Shown: piece by piece, positions 38,444 to 48,590 of the stretch
Layout: every line of letters starts with the position of its first letter
Numbering within the stretch: position 1 is the stretch's first letter
Assembly: GCA_030849075.1 (NCBI GenBank)
Contig: JASAOO010003532.1
Coordinates: 1-64,000, forward strand
Source of the DNA: Zelonia costaricensis
Lineage: Eukaryota; Euglenozoa; Kinetoplastea; Trypanosomatida; Trypanosomatidae
Direction of reading: 5' to 3'
Length of the DNA: 64,000 nt
The notes under the pieces: generated by a model
What the model was told of the DNA's origin: nothing
Databases searched by the model: none
The model's input: the letters and a program-made list of their open reading frames with translations, nothing else
Translations under genes and position numbers: made by a program

Positions 38444-39695
38444 CGTGGAACAGCCTCTGTGACGTCCCGTCGTGCGGGTCAGGAAGGAAGAGTCGGAGGG
38501 CGAGAAGGCACGGAAAAGAGGGAATGAGCGAGAGGGTGTGAAGGTCGTGTGTGTGTGCGTGTGTGTGTGAGTTCTCAGAAGAAAAAGCAAGCTCTTGAAT
38601 ATGTGTGTGTGTGTGATACGAGCAATAGAAGGAGGAGGGAGACAGAGAATGAAGTGGACAACAAGCTCACGCACTTGTGTGTGTGTGTGTGTGTGTGTCT
38701 GTGCCTCTACCGACGATCGGAAGAGCGTGCGCGTGAGCCGCACCTCTCCCCCTCTCGACGCAGGCGTGTGCGCAGGCGGAGTTGTGGCAGTGGGAGAAGG
38801 CCACCTCCGTGCACCTCATTCTCTGGCAGCGGGATGGTGGAGCGGCTCGTCGTACCCAGTATGGACACCGCTACCCCCCCCCCCTCGTACCCGCACCGAC
38901 CACCTTCCCCCCCCCCTCCCCTCTCCACCGCAGCCTCCAGAGCCTGCGCTGATGAAGGGCACAGCTCAACACACGTCGACACCCAGACGTTAACATCACG
39001 GCAAAGGGCATCAGCCGCACCTCAGCGCACCGACCACTCCACTGTGTACCCCCTGCTGTGGCTCCGTCCCGTGTCGCCGAGTGGGGCGGAGCTGCCCATG
39101 CCGAGCGTTGCGTCTCTCTCTTTCCTTTTCTTGGTTAGTTAATACGAGAAGGGTGCGGGTGGGCACACAGGCGGACCTGACACAACCACAAAACACTCAC
39201 CGGATAGTCCCCATCTCATGCCTGCGCATCCACCAAGACGGCAGCCGACAACGACCACCCCCCCCTTCACACACACACACACACACAACTCGCCGCATGA
39301 ATTGTGCTCGCTACTCTGGTGTAGGCAGCGCCCACAGTGGGGTCGGTGGCCGCGCGAACTACGCGGAGGTGGTGATGCGCTGCAGCGGCCGCCTTGCGCT
39401 CACCTCTCCCCCCTCCAGTCGATGCGGTCCACGACACGACAGGCTCGGGAGAAGGGCGAGGAGGGCAGCTTGGGAAAGTGAGCAAACACAAGCGCTGAAG
39501 GAGTGTGAAGAAGAAGATCACGACGCACACACAAAGCCCACGCAGCGCGCGCGGGGGGAGAGGAGCGGGGGGAGGGGGAGGGGCTGACGCAGGGTGAGGA
39601 CGCTGAGGACGACGTCGGACGTGTGCGGCGCCGACGCCACAAGGAAGAACAAATGCAACTCGCTGTCGACCTCCGCGCATCACTCTCTCTGGCCT
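38444..39695. other. spacer between TVP23 and the CX9C gene
   Basis: It holds the TVP23 acceptor, GT runs at about 38548-38570, 38602-38614 and 38675-38698, C8-9 runs near 38875 and 38908, and a (CA)n run at about 39268-39288. No gene is seen. Confidence 0.6.
38457..38540 (-). promoter_or_regulatory. polypyrimidine tract and trans-splice acceptor of TVP23
   Basis: The minus strand from about 38540 to 38480 is strongly C/T-rich. The first AG after it is at 38458-38457, leaving a leader of about 13 nt before the ATG. Confidence 0.6.
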
Positions 39696-40121
39696 TCACT
39701 CCAGCGCGTGCGAGCCGGCGCCCGCCCCGCCCTGTCGCTCCTTGTGCCGCTGCACGAGGTACACCATGCCGCAGTACACCGTCTCCAGCGCCTCCGCCTC
39801 GCAGTCGCGCCCCTTCGCCCGTTGGCAGCGCTGCAGCGCGCGCTGCTCCACTTTGCACGTCGGCGCCGCAGCCGCAGCACGGAAGACGGCCGCCTGTTTC
39901 TTCTCGTCCTCCAGGCACCGGCGCGCCACCTCCTGATACGGCTTGCAACGCTTGACGCCGCGGCGCTGCAGGCTCTGGTCCACGTAGCTGCCGTCGATGT
40001 GCGGCGGTACGAAGTTCTGGATGCACGCGTCGAGGTCGCTCGCCTGCCCAGCGCAGAAGCGGTCCGTCATCAGCTTCGTCAGGAGAATTTGGAGATTCTC
40101 GTTGGTGATGGGTTCCGCCAT
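39696..40121 (-). CDS. quadruple CX9C (CHCH-type) protein, probable mitochondrial intermembrane space
   Basis: The protein has 141 residues and four CX9C motifs: Cys23/33, Cys59/69, Cys89/99 and Cys107/117. Cysteines in two paired CX9C hairpins are the hallmark of proteins oxidised by the MIA40/ERV1 relay in the mitochondrial intermembrane space. There is no cleavable presequence, as expected for that route. Four CX9C motifs in a protein of this size is the arrangement of the complex I accessory subunit NDUFA8, so that is the leading candidate; a complex-assembly factor is the alternative. The start MAEPITNENL follows a splice-acceptor AG at 40176-40175; the longer in-frame extension upstream is Pro/Ser-rich and unlikely to be translated. 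Confidence 0.85.
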   Translation of the reverse strand: MAEPITNENLQILLTKLMTDRFCAGQASDLDACIQNFVPPHIDGSYVDQSLQRRGVKRCKPYQEVARRCLEDEKKQAAVFRAAAAAPTCKVEQRALQRCQRAKGRDCEAEALETVYCGMVYLVQRHKERQGGAGAGSHALE

Positions 40122-40174
40122 TCTTCTGCGGAGTTCTTCCTTTTTTTCTTCTTGACTTGCCTTTGTATTCGTCG

Positions 40175-40240
40175 CTCGTGGAGAGTGAAGGAGTCGCAGG
40201 ATGTGGGGAGGGGAGCGGGGGGACGGAGTGGGCCTGCGAC
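40175..40240 (-). promoter_or_regulatory. probable trans-splice acceptor of the CX9C gene
   Basis: A C-rich pyrimidine tract on the minus strand (about 40240-40185) is followed by an AG at 40176-40175. This gives a leader of about 53 nt, which is purine-rich near the ATG. Confidence 0.45.
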
Positions 40241-40577
40241 CTTGTTCCAATCAACGAGCAGAGTCCGTCAGCGTCGATGCGCGGCAGGAGCGCAGCACAC
40301 AGAGCAGCCGCGGTGGTGATGATGCTGATGGTGCTGTGTGCGTGTGTGTGTGTTTGTGTGTGTGCACGCGCAACGAGGCAGCGTGACGTAGAAACGCAGG
40401 GGATTGAGTCCACGAATGCAATTCACGTGCACAACGTGTGGGTGCACCTTCTCGAGACGGTGATTCGTGTGTTTGAAGTTTGCCGGTTCCGGCAGAGGAA
40501 AAGTTGGCAGGGGGTGAGGGGTGGGGCAGCACGCCTAACAATGGTGAGTTTAAAGGGGGGAGAGAGCCGTCACCACC

Positions 40578-40620
40578 GGGGGGGGGGGGGGGGGGGCCCC
40601 GGCGNCCGGGGGGGGGGGGG
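40578..40620. repeat. poly-G segment with an undetermined base
   Basis: About 19 consecutive G (40578-40596) are followed by CCCCGGCG, an N at 40605, CC and 13 more G. This is a likely sequencing or assembly weak point, and the true length is uncertain. Confidence 0.85.
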
Positions 40621-41028
40621 CACCGGCGTGTCGACAGAGATCCGCAGACCAGTCTTCGGCTCTCCTACATGAGATGCCTCGTTGCCCACGTCGAGCTGAT
40701 CGCTGTGAGGGCAAGCTCGTCGCTTGCGCATGCAACCTCCCCCCCCCCGCCTACGTGGGACACAAGAGAGAGTGGAAAGAACTGCGCCGACACCTGTCGG
40801 CATGCTCCTTCATTCGTTTCGCTCGAAGTTCGTTGGCCGCGCGGACTCCACAAAGAAGAAAGAAGGGAAGCGAGGACGAGGCGCACGGATGAAGAGCAGC
40901 ACAACACACACGCACAGAACTGCACACAATGCGCCACACGAGGTTTGCATCGCGACAACAAAGCCAATCATAAGCACGGAAAAATAGACACATGCACACG
41001 CACGCACACACGCGCGCCGACGGCCACC

Positions 41029-44000
41029 TCACCTCACCCGAGCCTGCGCTCCCTGCCACCTGCGCCACAGCGCGTACTGCTCGCTGCTCCACACAAGTGG
41101 CGGTGGTGGTGGTGGTGATGCACGGCCGGAACTGGCGACTAGGGCATCACCCGCCGGTGGCGGCGGTGGGGTCTGCGGCACAGGCAGACCCGCCCGCCCG
41201 AGGTCCTGCACGGGCGACGACGATACCGAGGAGAAGGGGGGCGACCCAACAAGCGCGGAGGGACTTCCGCTGTTCCTGCGGCAGTGCGGCTGCTGTGGCG
41301 GCATCGACGCCGGCGCTGCAAGTCGTGTCGAGCGCACACGCGACCGTCGCTGCAGCTGCTGCTGTCGCTGTCTGTGCCCCGCGCGCGGTGGTGCGGAGCG
41401 CCACCGCTGCCGCTCGCGAAGGAAGAGCTCTATGCTCTTATCATCCTCCTCCACCCAGCGGCCCCACGCCACCGCGAGCAGCACAACGCGCACCACGAAG
41501 GAGGCGATCACGAGCAGCAGCAGCAGCAGGACGGCGTACGTGCGGTACGCATCCTTCAGCCGGCACTGGCCGTACTGTGCGCAGCAGCCAGCAATGCCAC
41601 GCTGCAGGGCGTGGTGCGAGCCTGCCTCCTCGTCCGCGAAGCAAGTCGCGTTGCACCAGCTGATCTGGAAGTAGTCGGCGAAGGTGCCCTCCGTAGGGAG
41701 GAACGTGTGCGTGGTATTCCGCACTCGCTGGACAGCCGACGGGGCGGGCACTGCGTGCAACACCAACGACGCATGGGAGGAGCGGCTCAGCACTGCGGCC
41801 TGCACAGCTGCATGCGATAGAGAGGCGAGGTGCGTGCGCGAGCTGCGGCCATCGCCAGGGCCCCAGCCACCCCCTACGTCCCCTTCTTGGCAGTCACGGT
41901 AGATGCTCACACGGTACACAGGCGAGATGCCGTCCAAGCACCGCGGCAGCTGCTCTGTGTAACACGTGCTGAACCACGGCGCGCTCGAGCGGGAGCGCAG
42001 CTGGTGGTCCGCCTGTAGCGTGGACCCAATCACCGCCGCGTAGTACCCGCTCACCGTGACGAGCACCGCCGCGGCGCACAGCAGCGGCCACCAGTGCTGC
42101 GCGCGTCGCAGCGCGGCGATCACGACGTAGTGCAGCGCCAGCACGCTGCCCGTGGCGAGGAGCAGCACGCCCTGATCACCCCAGTTGTCCAGCAAGAAGA
42201 CGGTGGCGAGGTACGCATTCGCAGTCGTCACACTGTCGAGCTGCACACACGTTCGCAGAACCGTGAGTCGCTGACGCACCCGTGAGAGCGAAACCTGCAC
42301 GATGCCCTGCGCGTACTGTCGCCAGCCAAAGCTCGCGTGCACCCACGGGGTCAGCAGCGCCGAGACGACGAAGAGGACCACGCTGCTCGCGACGCCGACG
42401 CAGGTGAGCGCGAAGAGCGGCTCCAGTACGGGCTCTAGTGGGCGGCCCGGGTCGCGCGTGGGGGCAGAGCCGCTATCGCTGAACGCGCTGCTGCTGCTGC
42501 TACTAGGGCTGCTGCCGAAGACGCCGCGGCGCGCCCATTCCCCGTCGCTCACACCACGTCCGCCGCCGCTGCGAAGCGCCTCCTCACCCCGTCCCAGCGC
42601 GAGGCGACTCTGATGGCGGCCCCACGACGGCCACGCCAAGCCCGCCAGCGTGGTTGCAGCTGCCGTGGGCGGAGGCACCGACGCGGGCGCCGCGCGCATG
42701 TAGCTGGTTGCCACGAAGGGCAGGAAGTACGCAGCGCGGCACACCTGCAGCGCCACCACAACCGCCTGCACCACCAGCAGGCCGCCCTTCTCGTAGCGTA
42801 CGGCCCGCACGGCGAAGCGCACGGTGAGGAGGCCGTTCAGCATGAAGCAGACGAGGCTGAAGGTTAAGTCGGCCTGCACGCGGTCCTCGAAGGAGAAGGT
42901 GTTGCACGCCGTCATGTCGTGCACCTCCGCGACACGCGTGCGGCGATACGCAAAGACGCCGAGCATCGCCACCGTCGCCGTCAGCATGGCAAGCGCAGCG
43001 TACTGCAGAGTCACGTAGACGCGCCCGATCCACGGCACGCGCATCAGCGTGCCTCGCCGAGGGGGCGGCCTCCGTGGGAGCGGGGGCGGCGGCGTGCCCG
43101 CTGTCGCACCCGCACTTTCCGCTAGCCCCGCGGCGCCGGGGTCAGCGCTGGCGGTGCGGCGGTGGTGGTCGATGCCGCCGCGGTCGGTGGGCGAGGCCGC
43201 CGCTTCGTGGCGAGGCCGCTTCCACACCCTATAGAAGTCAATCGTGCGGTGCGTGGCGCGGCGGCACGAGACGGCGGCGTGGCGCACCGACGTTGGCACC
43301 CACGCGAAGCGAAGGCGCCGCGTCGACGGCAGCGCTGATGTGGCGGGAACCGGGCGGCTGGTGAGGTCCGCCTGCCGCCCGCTCTCCCCGTCATGCTTCG
43401 CCGTGGCCGATGCAGCGCCTCGTGACGAGGGTGGCAGCTGGGGAAGCAGCGAGGACGGCGTCAGTGTCGCTCGCGCCGAGATGGTGTGGCGCGTGCGGGA
43501 TGGCCGACTGCCACTGCTCGTGCTGCCGGCCCAGCCTTCGCCTTCGTGTGCCACGTCGCTCATGTCCTCCCCGTCCTCGCCGTCGCTGTCCGGGCCCGCC
43601 AGGTGCAGGGGACGTGCCGCCGCCGCGCGGCTGGAAATCAAAAGGTGCCGCTCGGGTGGCAATCGCTCGCCGCGCTCCTCGCCGTGGTACGCGTGCCAGA
43701 GGCGGTGCGGCGCTGCCCATGCGCCGTTGTGCGTACGGTGGTCTGCGCCCCGGGTGTCCGGCAGGAGATGATCATCCTCGGCTGCACTGCCGTCCGCCTC
43801 TTCCTCCCCGTCGCTGCCAGCAAGCGGAAGACATTCGAGGCACAGGATGCACACCGCCCCACCGCACACGCACGGCCGCCGCCGCAGCAGCCACCGCAGT
43901 GGCACCGTCACGCAGACACACCCGCAGCACGCGAAGCGGAGCACGAGTGTCCGGAGAAGCCGAAGCACGCACAGCGCCAGCTCTGCCAGCCGCATCGCCC

Positions 44001-45231
44001 CGCCCTCATCGAACACGTCATCGGCCCAGTCCTCCCACACGCTGCTGTCCTCGTCGCTCTCGGTCGCCACGTCGGCCTCAGCATCGCCGCCGCTGCCGCC
44101 GCCGCGCGCAGGGTCACGTGGTGAGAAAGCTGGCATCGCGCCCGCACGGCCGCGTAGAAGCGCATCGCGCCAGCGCGATGTGTCCACAGAACTCGCAGTG
44201 CCGGTGTCGCCACCCGCAGCGGGTGTTGGTGTGGGTGCTGGTCGTACTGACGACGTCCGTGCGTGCGGGGTGGGAGAGAAGGCGTGCGTGCGTGTCGCCG
44301 GTGTCGGGCAGAACACCAGCGCAGCAGTGCTCGCGACGGTGCCGTTCCGTGGCAGAGGAGCGTCGCCGTCGCTACCGCTTCGTGCGCTGCCCTCCTCATC
44401 CCCATCCGGCTCCCCTTCGCGGTCTGCGTCCGCGCGCGCCTGTGACTGCCGCAGTGAAGGGGGAGAGCTCGTCGTTTCGGCGCGCCACACCGCTGTTGTT
44501 GTCGCCATCGCGGCCCCTCCCTCCTCCGCGCCGACAGCCAAAGTTTCCATCGCGAGCGCATCGCCTGGGAAGGGGGCGGCCGCCAGCGCAGACGCGTCTC
44601 TACCGTTGAGGTGGTGGTCGGGGTAGGCGCCGACGCCGCTGAAGTCGTTGACGAGGCGTGCCGAGGCCGCGGGCGGCGGCGGCGACAATGGCGACAGCGT
44701 GTTGGCGCCGCAGTCGAAGAGGAGCCACGCCGCCGCCTTGCGGGCCGCGTGGCACTCCGCACCGCCACCGCCACCGCCGCCGTCGTCGTCGTCGGAGTCG
44801 AGGTCGGGGGAACGCCGACATAACGACTCGCCCGGCAGCTCTCGCGCGGCAGCCGTGAAGTGGGCCATTGCCTGTGCACGGTGGGCGTGCCAGAGGTCGA
44901 GGGGCGCCGAGGTGGAGAGCGTGGACGTTGAGGGGTTGGCCTCCGCCGCGACAGCCGCCGCGACCGCATCGGCGGCACCAGCCGCTAAAAAGTGGGGAGG
45001 AGCATCATCGTGGCTAAAGTAGGGTTGGGTGTCCTGGTGGGCCAGGACGCGCGAGGGCGCACAGGTAGAGCGAAATGAAGTCGCGGACACCGAGCACGAG
45101 GTCCCATCGCCGCTGCGACCGTCGCGCGAGGCCGCGGAGCTGCGCAGCTCAGGAGGTGAGGCGCGTCCACCGCGGGCGCTGGGGGGCCCTGCCGGAGCAC
45201 GCACGGCCGCGGATGGCGTGTACGTGTCCAT
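41029..45231 (-). CDS. large multi-span membrane protein with Cys-rich loop, unknown function
   Basis: The protein has 1400 residues. The first ~400 are disordered, with acidic Asp/Glu runs and poly-Gly. A hydrophobic Cys-rich segment lies at about 412-450. A membrane core spans roughly 738-1250, with about six or seven further hydrophobic helices. Between the last two is a long loop with about ten Cys (pairs such as CC and CxxxC) and two Asn glycosylation sequons (NTT, NAT), suggesting a lumenal or surface face stabilised by disulphides. The tail is Pro/Ser/Gln-rich. I do not recognise the family. The start at 45231 is preferred over the ATG at 45423 because a strong polypyrimidine tract and TAG acceptor lie between them. 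Confidence 0.82.
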   Translation of the reverse strand: MDTYTPSAAVRAPAGPPSARGGRASPPELRSSAASRDGRSGDGTSCSVSATSFRSTCAPSRVLAHQDTQPYFSHDDAPPHFLAAGAADAVAAAVAAEANPSTSTLSTSAPLDLWHAHRAQAMAHFTAAARELPGESLCRRSPDLDSDDDDGGGGGGGAECHAARKAAAWLLFDCGANTLSPLSPPPPAASARLVNDFSGVGAYPDHHLNGRDASALAAAPFPGDALAMETLAVGAEEGGAAMATTTAVWRAETTSSPPSLRQSQARADADREGEPDGDEEGSARSGSDGDAPLPRNGTVASTAALVFCPTPATRTHAFSPTPHARTSSVRPAPTPTPAAGGDTGTASSVDTSRWRDALLRGRAGAMPAFSPRDPARGGGSGGDAEADVATESDEDSSVWEDWADDVFDEGGAMRLAELALCVLRLLRTLVLRFACCGCVCVTVPLRWLLRRRPCVCGGAVCILCLECLPLAGSDGEEEADGSAAEDDHLLPDTRGADHRTHNGAWAAPHRLWHAYHGEERGERLPPERHLLISSRAAAARPLHLAGPDSDGEDGEDMSDVAHEGEGWAGSTSSGSRPSRTRHTISARATLTPSSLLPQLPPSSRGAASATAKHDGESGRQADLTSRPVPATSALPSTRRLRFAWVPTSVRHAAVSCRRATHRTIDFYRVWKRPRHEAAASPTDRGGIDHHRRTASADPGAAGLAESAGATAGTPPPPLPRRPPPRRGTLMRVPWIGRVYVTLQYAALAMLTATVAMLGVFAYRRTRVAEVHDMTACNTFSFEDRVQADLTFSLVCFMLNGLLTVRFAVRAVRYEKGGLLVVQAVVVALQVCRAAYFLPFVATSYMRAAPASVPPPTAAATTLAGLAWPSWGRHQSRLALGRGEEALRSGGGRGVSDGEWARRGVFGSSPSSSSSSAFSDSGSAPTRDPGRPLEPVLEPLFALTCVGVASSVVLFVVSALLTPWVHASFGWRQYAQGIVQVSLSRVRQRLTVLRTCVQLDSVTTANAYLATVFLLDNWGDQGVLLLATGSVLALHYVVIAALRRAQHWWPLLCAAAVLVTVSGYYAAVIGSTLQADHQLRSRSSAPWFSTCYTEQLPRCLDGISPVYRVSIYRDCQEGDVGGGWGPGDGRSSRTHLASLSHAAVQAAVLSRSSHASLVLHAVPAPSAVQRVRNTTHTFLPTEGTFADYFQISWCNATCFADEEAGSHHALQRGIAGCCAQYGQCRLKDAYRTYAVLLLLLLVIASFVVRVVLLAVAWGRWVEEDDKSIELFLRERQRWRSAPPRAGHRQRQQQLQRRSRVRSTRLAAPASMPPQQPHCRRNSGSPSALVGSPPFSSVSSSPVQDLGRAGLPVPQTPPPPPAGDALVASSGRASPPPPPPLVWSSEQYALWRRWQGAQARVR

Positions 45232-45325
45232 CGAGAAGTGGGGTAGGGGGGGACAGCAGCGCCTCACGCGGGCTTCGCCACACATGCACCTGCACGGTAG
45301 CGTCGCGTTGCGTGCGGTGGAGGCG

Positions 45326-45400
45326 CTACACAAGGGTGAGGGAGAGACGGGTGTGAAAGGGACGAGACAGAGAGAAGAAGGACGAGGAGGGTGACTGTGT
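45326..45400 (-). promoter_or_regulatory. polypyrimidine tract and trans-splice acceptor of the 1400-residue protein gene
   Basis: On the minus strand 45400 to 45330 is C/T-rich and ends in GTGTAG, with the AG at 45327-45326. The leader would be about 94 nt. It lies inside the longest possible ORF and therefore rules out the upstream ATG. Confidence 0.7.
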
Positions 45401-46351
45401 AGGAGAGGCAGTAGAGGCGGCATTCGCCAGTTCTAGCGAAAGAAGGCGGCGGTGCGGAGGTGCGGGACCGGTAGGGAAAGCAAGATGTGCCCGAATGTGT
45501 GTCTCGAGGTGAACCGCGAGCGCGGCTACATGCGCGTACGTCGATTCCTACACACACACCGCCGGCGCCCCTTCCCAAAACTCGTCTCTTCCTCGCTCCA
45601 ACTCCAGGGTCTCACTGCTGCACCGCGACAGCGTCAAGACTTGTCCGGTACTTTTGTTGCTTACTGTTCATTATCTCTCGTTTCGTTGACATTGTTCAGG
45701 CAGGGCCGCACCAACCACCGCATGACAGCCCCGACCACCTCGCACCCGTCTGCCCAGAGCAGCGCGTGTTCACGCTTCACGAGAACTCGCTTGCTCACAA
45801 CGAGAGTGCAGTATTAAAAAGGAGAAGTGGTTTGAACGTGACGACACGCTGGCAGGCTCGCAGACATGAGAGAGAGGTAGCAACACAAACACACAGAGCA
45901 CACACACACACACACGCACACACACGGGGAAGGGAAAGAAAGAGCCACCGCGCGTAGACCATCTTCAACCCGGCACAGACGCTCAGCTCGTTGCGATCCG
46001 ACCAGCCGCTCATCAGCCTCCCCTCACGGAGAGACCATCGTCTCTGTCCGCCGGCGTGCGCAGTTGGTGCTGCCGCGCACCGATCCGTCCGTCCCACTCT
46101 CCAGCACCTGTGGCGTGCGAGAGACGCGCAAAAAGAAGAGCCGAGGGCGGAGGAGCGACGCGGCAGACCTTCTCGTTGCCTCCTGTCTTCACAAAGCTGA
46201 AGGGCACGGCACAGAGAATGACCTCGCACACGCACCGCAGCGATGCGCACGCGCGGGCCGCGGCGCGCACACTTGGCCCGTGACGTCCATCGGCGTGGGT
46301 GCCAAACAAAAAAAAAAAGCGATGAGGGTTCCAGCAAGCCCCGCGAACGCG

Positions 46352-46430
46352 CCAACACACACACACACACACCAACACACGCACCAACACACACACCAAC
46401 ACACGCACATACACACGCACACATGCAAGC
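46352..46430. repeat. CA-rich imperfect repeat
   Basis: CA dinucleotides interrupted regularly by CCAA, giving repeated CACCAACACACG-like units. Confidence 0.8.
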
Positions 46431-47459
46431 AAGCAAGACCCAAAAAACATGAGATCCGAGGGAGAATCCGCAAGTGGGGAAGGCAGAGGTGAAAGCGGCG
46501 CGGCGGGCAACTGGTCTGTGCCAGCAAACACACACACACACACAGACACACGCACGCGCGGGTGCCTGCACCCACTTGATGAACAAAGGAGAAGCGAGGA
46601 TGAGCAAGGAAACAAAAAAGAAAAAAGAAAGAGTTGACGTCAGACACGACGCCACCCGACTCCGGTACGGGGGCAGTGGCAGCAGCCGGCGTCGCAGACA
46701 CACCCAAGCGAAGCACAGTGAGAAGACAAGCCAATCGCCTGGACGTGAGCAGCTTCGTGTACCGGCGCTTCGTCGATGCCTGCCGTGAAGAGAAACGAAC
46801 CCCTTGTGTGGACTCGCGCCCAGGCGCGTCTGGTTGGGTGGGGGAGGGGGGGGATGTTTGATGAGGGGGAGGGGGGGCGGCGTCCCCCGTGCGCGCTCAG
46901 GCCTGGGTATCGTAACCCGCGCTCGCTCGCGCTCTCTCCCTCTTCTGCGAGGTCGCCTCTCAGTCAGCTGGCTCGCGTCTCAGGCACGGTTTGGGTTTTC
47001 GCTCAACCCATCAGCAACACCCAAACGGTAGAACGAAGAATGAAAAAAAAAAAAGGAAAAGACGACTTGGCGCGCGAGCGCGCTGTGCACATGGCAGTGG
47101 CACAACGCACGAGACGAGCGCCGACGAGGGCAGGTGGGAGGTGCATCCCATCACCGTGGGGAATCTCGGTAGAAAGAGGTGGCGCCGCTCCGCTTGTTGC
47201 TGTTTTCGTTCGGGCTGGAGTGAAGGGTGGGGGGATGGTGATGCCAGTGCCGGTGAAGCAGCGAGGCAGCTGCGGGCTGACGTCGTCCACAACGAGTGTC
47301 CCAGTTCTACTTTTTTTTCTTGAGCTGCCGCCCTTCCCATCCCGCTCACCGACCCCACACGCCTGTCAGCATCCGTCAACCCTCCTCCCAAGCGCGCAGC
47401 AGTTCGGTTCGCTTGTGTGTGTGCACTACCTTATTGCTCGCTTCGTCATCGGCGCTGGC

Positions 47460-48566
47460 TCAGTTCGGGACGTCGTAAGGGTCGCGCGTGACCGGCCGCA
47501 GCTCCCGCGCATCCCGCGACGTCATCTCTGACTCCTCCACCGCGCCGCTACGGACGCCGTTGCCGCCGCGGCCCGCACTCTCGCGCGACGCTGACTTGGA
47601 GGGGTACGCGTCCTTGTCCCCCTCCTTCGACGCGAAGGGCTCCGCGGCGGCCGCCGTGGCAAGCCCGGCCGCCTGTCCCCGCCCTCCAAGTGGCATCAGC
47701 TGGCAGCGCGGCATGCGACGGTGCGGTGAGATACACAGCACGCGGAACGCCGAGAAGCCGTACCAGAGGAACAACAAGATGCGCAGCACCAGCGCCACTA
47801 CGGTGAGGTAGTAGCCCGAGGCGTACCGCACCTTTCCACCCTGCGCCTTCGCTGTGTTGTACACCCACGCAATGTTGTACAGCACCACGCTCTGCAGTAC
47901 GAGCCCGATGAGCTCCACGCCCCAGTGCACGCCGTAGATGCCCGCGTTGCGTGACAGGCGCGACCGCTCGTTTGCCTCGAAGCCGCAGCACGGCCCCAGC
48001 ATGCCCTCCTGCTTCCACGCACTCGGCACCCCGCCCGCGCTGAACACGCGGCCGTCCGCGTGCACCTGCGCCCCGCGCCTCTCCAGCAGCTCGCGGTTGA
48101 AGGACTCCTCACTCACGCGTGCGTGCTGGTCCAGTAGCACGCAGCACGTGATAACGATAGGGCAGATGCAGGAGAACAGGATAAGAAAAATGATGACAAG
48201 GATAGAGCAGATGATCAGCGATGTGCTGCGCTGTGGCGAGTCAGCCAGATCGCCCGCGTAGCCACCTATGATAGCGCTGTAGAAGAAGTTCTGCACGGCG
48301 TAGCACGGCGTGCAGAGCCCAAGCAGCACGAGCAGAAACGCGATCACCTCAAACAGCACCATCGCGACCGCCGCTAAGAGCCGCAGCGCGTACACGCGCG
48401 GCGAGAGGGAGTAGCCCGGGTGCACGACGAGGTAGCGCTGCTCATCGTAGCCCACAGCGAGGTGGTTCTGCTCGTGCGCCTCTGTGGATAGGGTGGAGTG
48501 GCGGACACCCGGTGGCAGCACGGTGGCAGGCACCACGGCCACGACATCTGCAGCGTGCGCGTCCAT
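47460..48566 (-). CDS. four-span membrane protein, tandem copy 1
   Basis: The protein has 368 residues and is the downstream member of a tandem pair with the gene at 51038-52009. Residues 1-55 are a soluble N-terminus. Four hydrophobic segments follow, at about 62-85, 113-142, 216-237 and 250-278. A ~70-residue cytosolic-looking loop between the second and third contains a conserved GPCCGFEANERSR stretch. The tail after 290 is polar and ends in DPYDVPN. Four spans recall amastins, but the amastin signature after the first span is absent and the loop is far longer, so I do not call it one. The first ~55 residues and the loop are nearly identical to copy 2 in DNA; the spans differ. The ATG at 48566 is the start shared by both copies. 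Confidence 0.85.
   Translation of the reverse strand: MDAHAADVVAVVPATVLPPGVRHSTLSTEAHEQNHLAVGYDEQRYLVVHPGYSLSPRVYALRLLAAVAMVLFEVIAFLLVLLGLCTPCYAVQNFFYSAIIGGYAGDLADSPQRSTSLIICSILVIIFLILFSCICPIVITCCVLLDQHARVSEESFNRELLERRGAQVHADGRVFSAGGVPSAWKQEGMLGPCCGFEANERSRLSRNAGIYGVHWGVELIGLVLQSVVLYNIAWVYNTAKAQGGKVRYASGYYLTVVALVLRILLFLWYGFSAFRVLCISPHRRMPRCQLMPLGGRGQAAGLATAAAAEPFASKEGDKDAYPSKSASRESAGRGGNGVRSGAVEESEMTSRDARELRPVTRDPYDVPN
47926..48134. repeat. near-identical 209-bp block shared with the second four-span gene (loop)
   Basis: Compared base by base with 51369-51577: same length, one mismatch in 209. It encodes the loop between spans 2 and 3. Confidence 0.9.
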
Positions 48567-48590
48567 GACGGCAGCAGCGGGAAGCACACA
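48398..48590. repeat. near-identical 193-bp block shared with the second four-span gene (5' end)
   Basis: Compared with 51841-52033: same length, four mismatches in 193. It covers the first ~55 codons and 24 bases of the 5' leader. Confidence 0.9.

Larger units (their letters stand above)
40122..41028. other. spacer between the CX9C gene and the 1400-residue membrane protein gene
   Basis: It holds the CX9C leader, a GT stretch near 40338-40365, an extreme poly-G segment with the only undetermined base of the window, a C9 run near 40740, and CA-rich sequence near 40905 and 40990-41010. No gene is seen. Confidence 0.6.
45232..47459. other. spacer between the 1400-residue protein gene and the first four-span gene
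   Basis: This 2.2 kb holds the acceptor above, CA-rich stretches at about 45895-45925, 46352-46430 and 46530-46545, an A11-12 run near 46310, and G-rich sequence near 46840-46880. ORFs translate repeat-derived Cys/Val or His/Thr sequence. No gene is seen. Confidence 0.6.

Noticed and set aside
45795..46703. 302-codon minus-strand frame with Cys/Val runs
   Set aside because: The Cys/Val and Ala/Cys stretches are direct translations of (GT)n-type repeats; no domain and no acceptor context.
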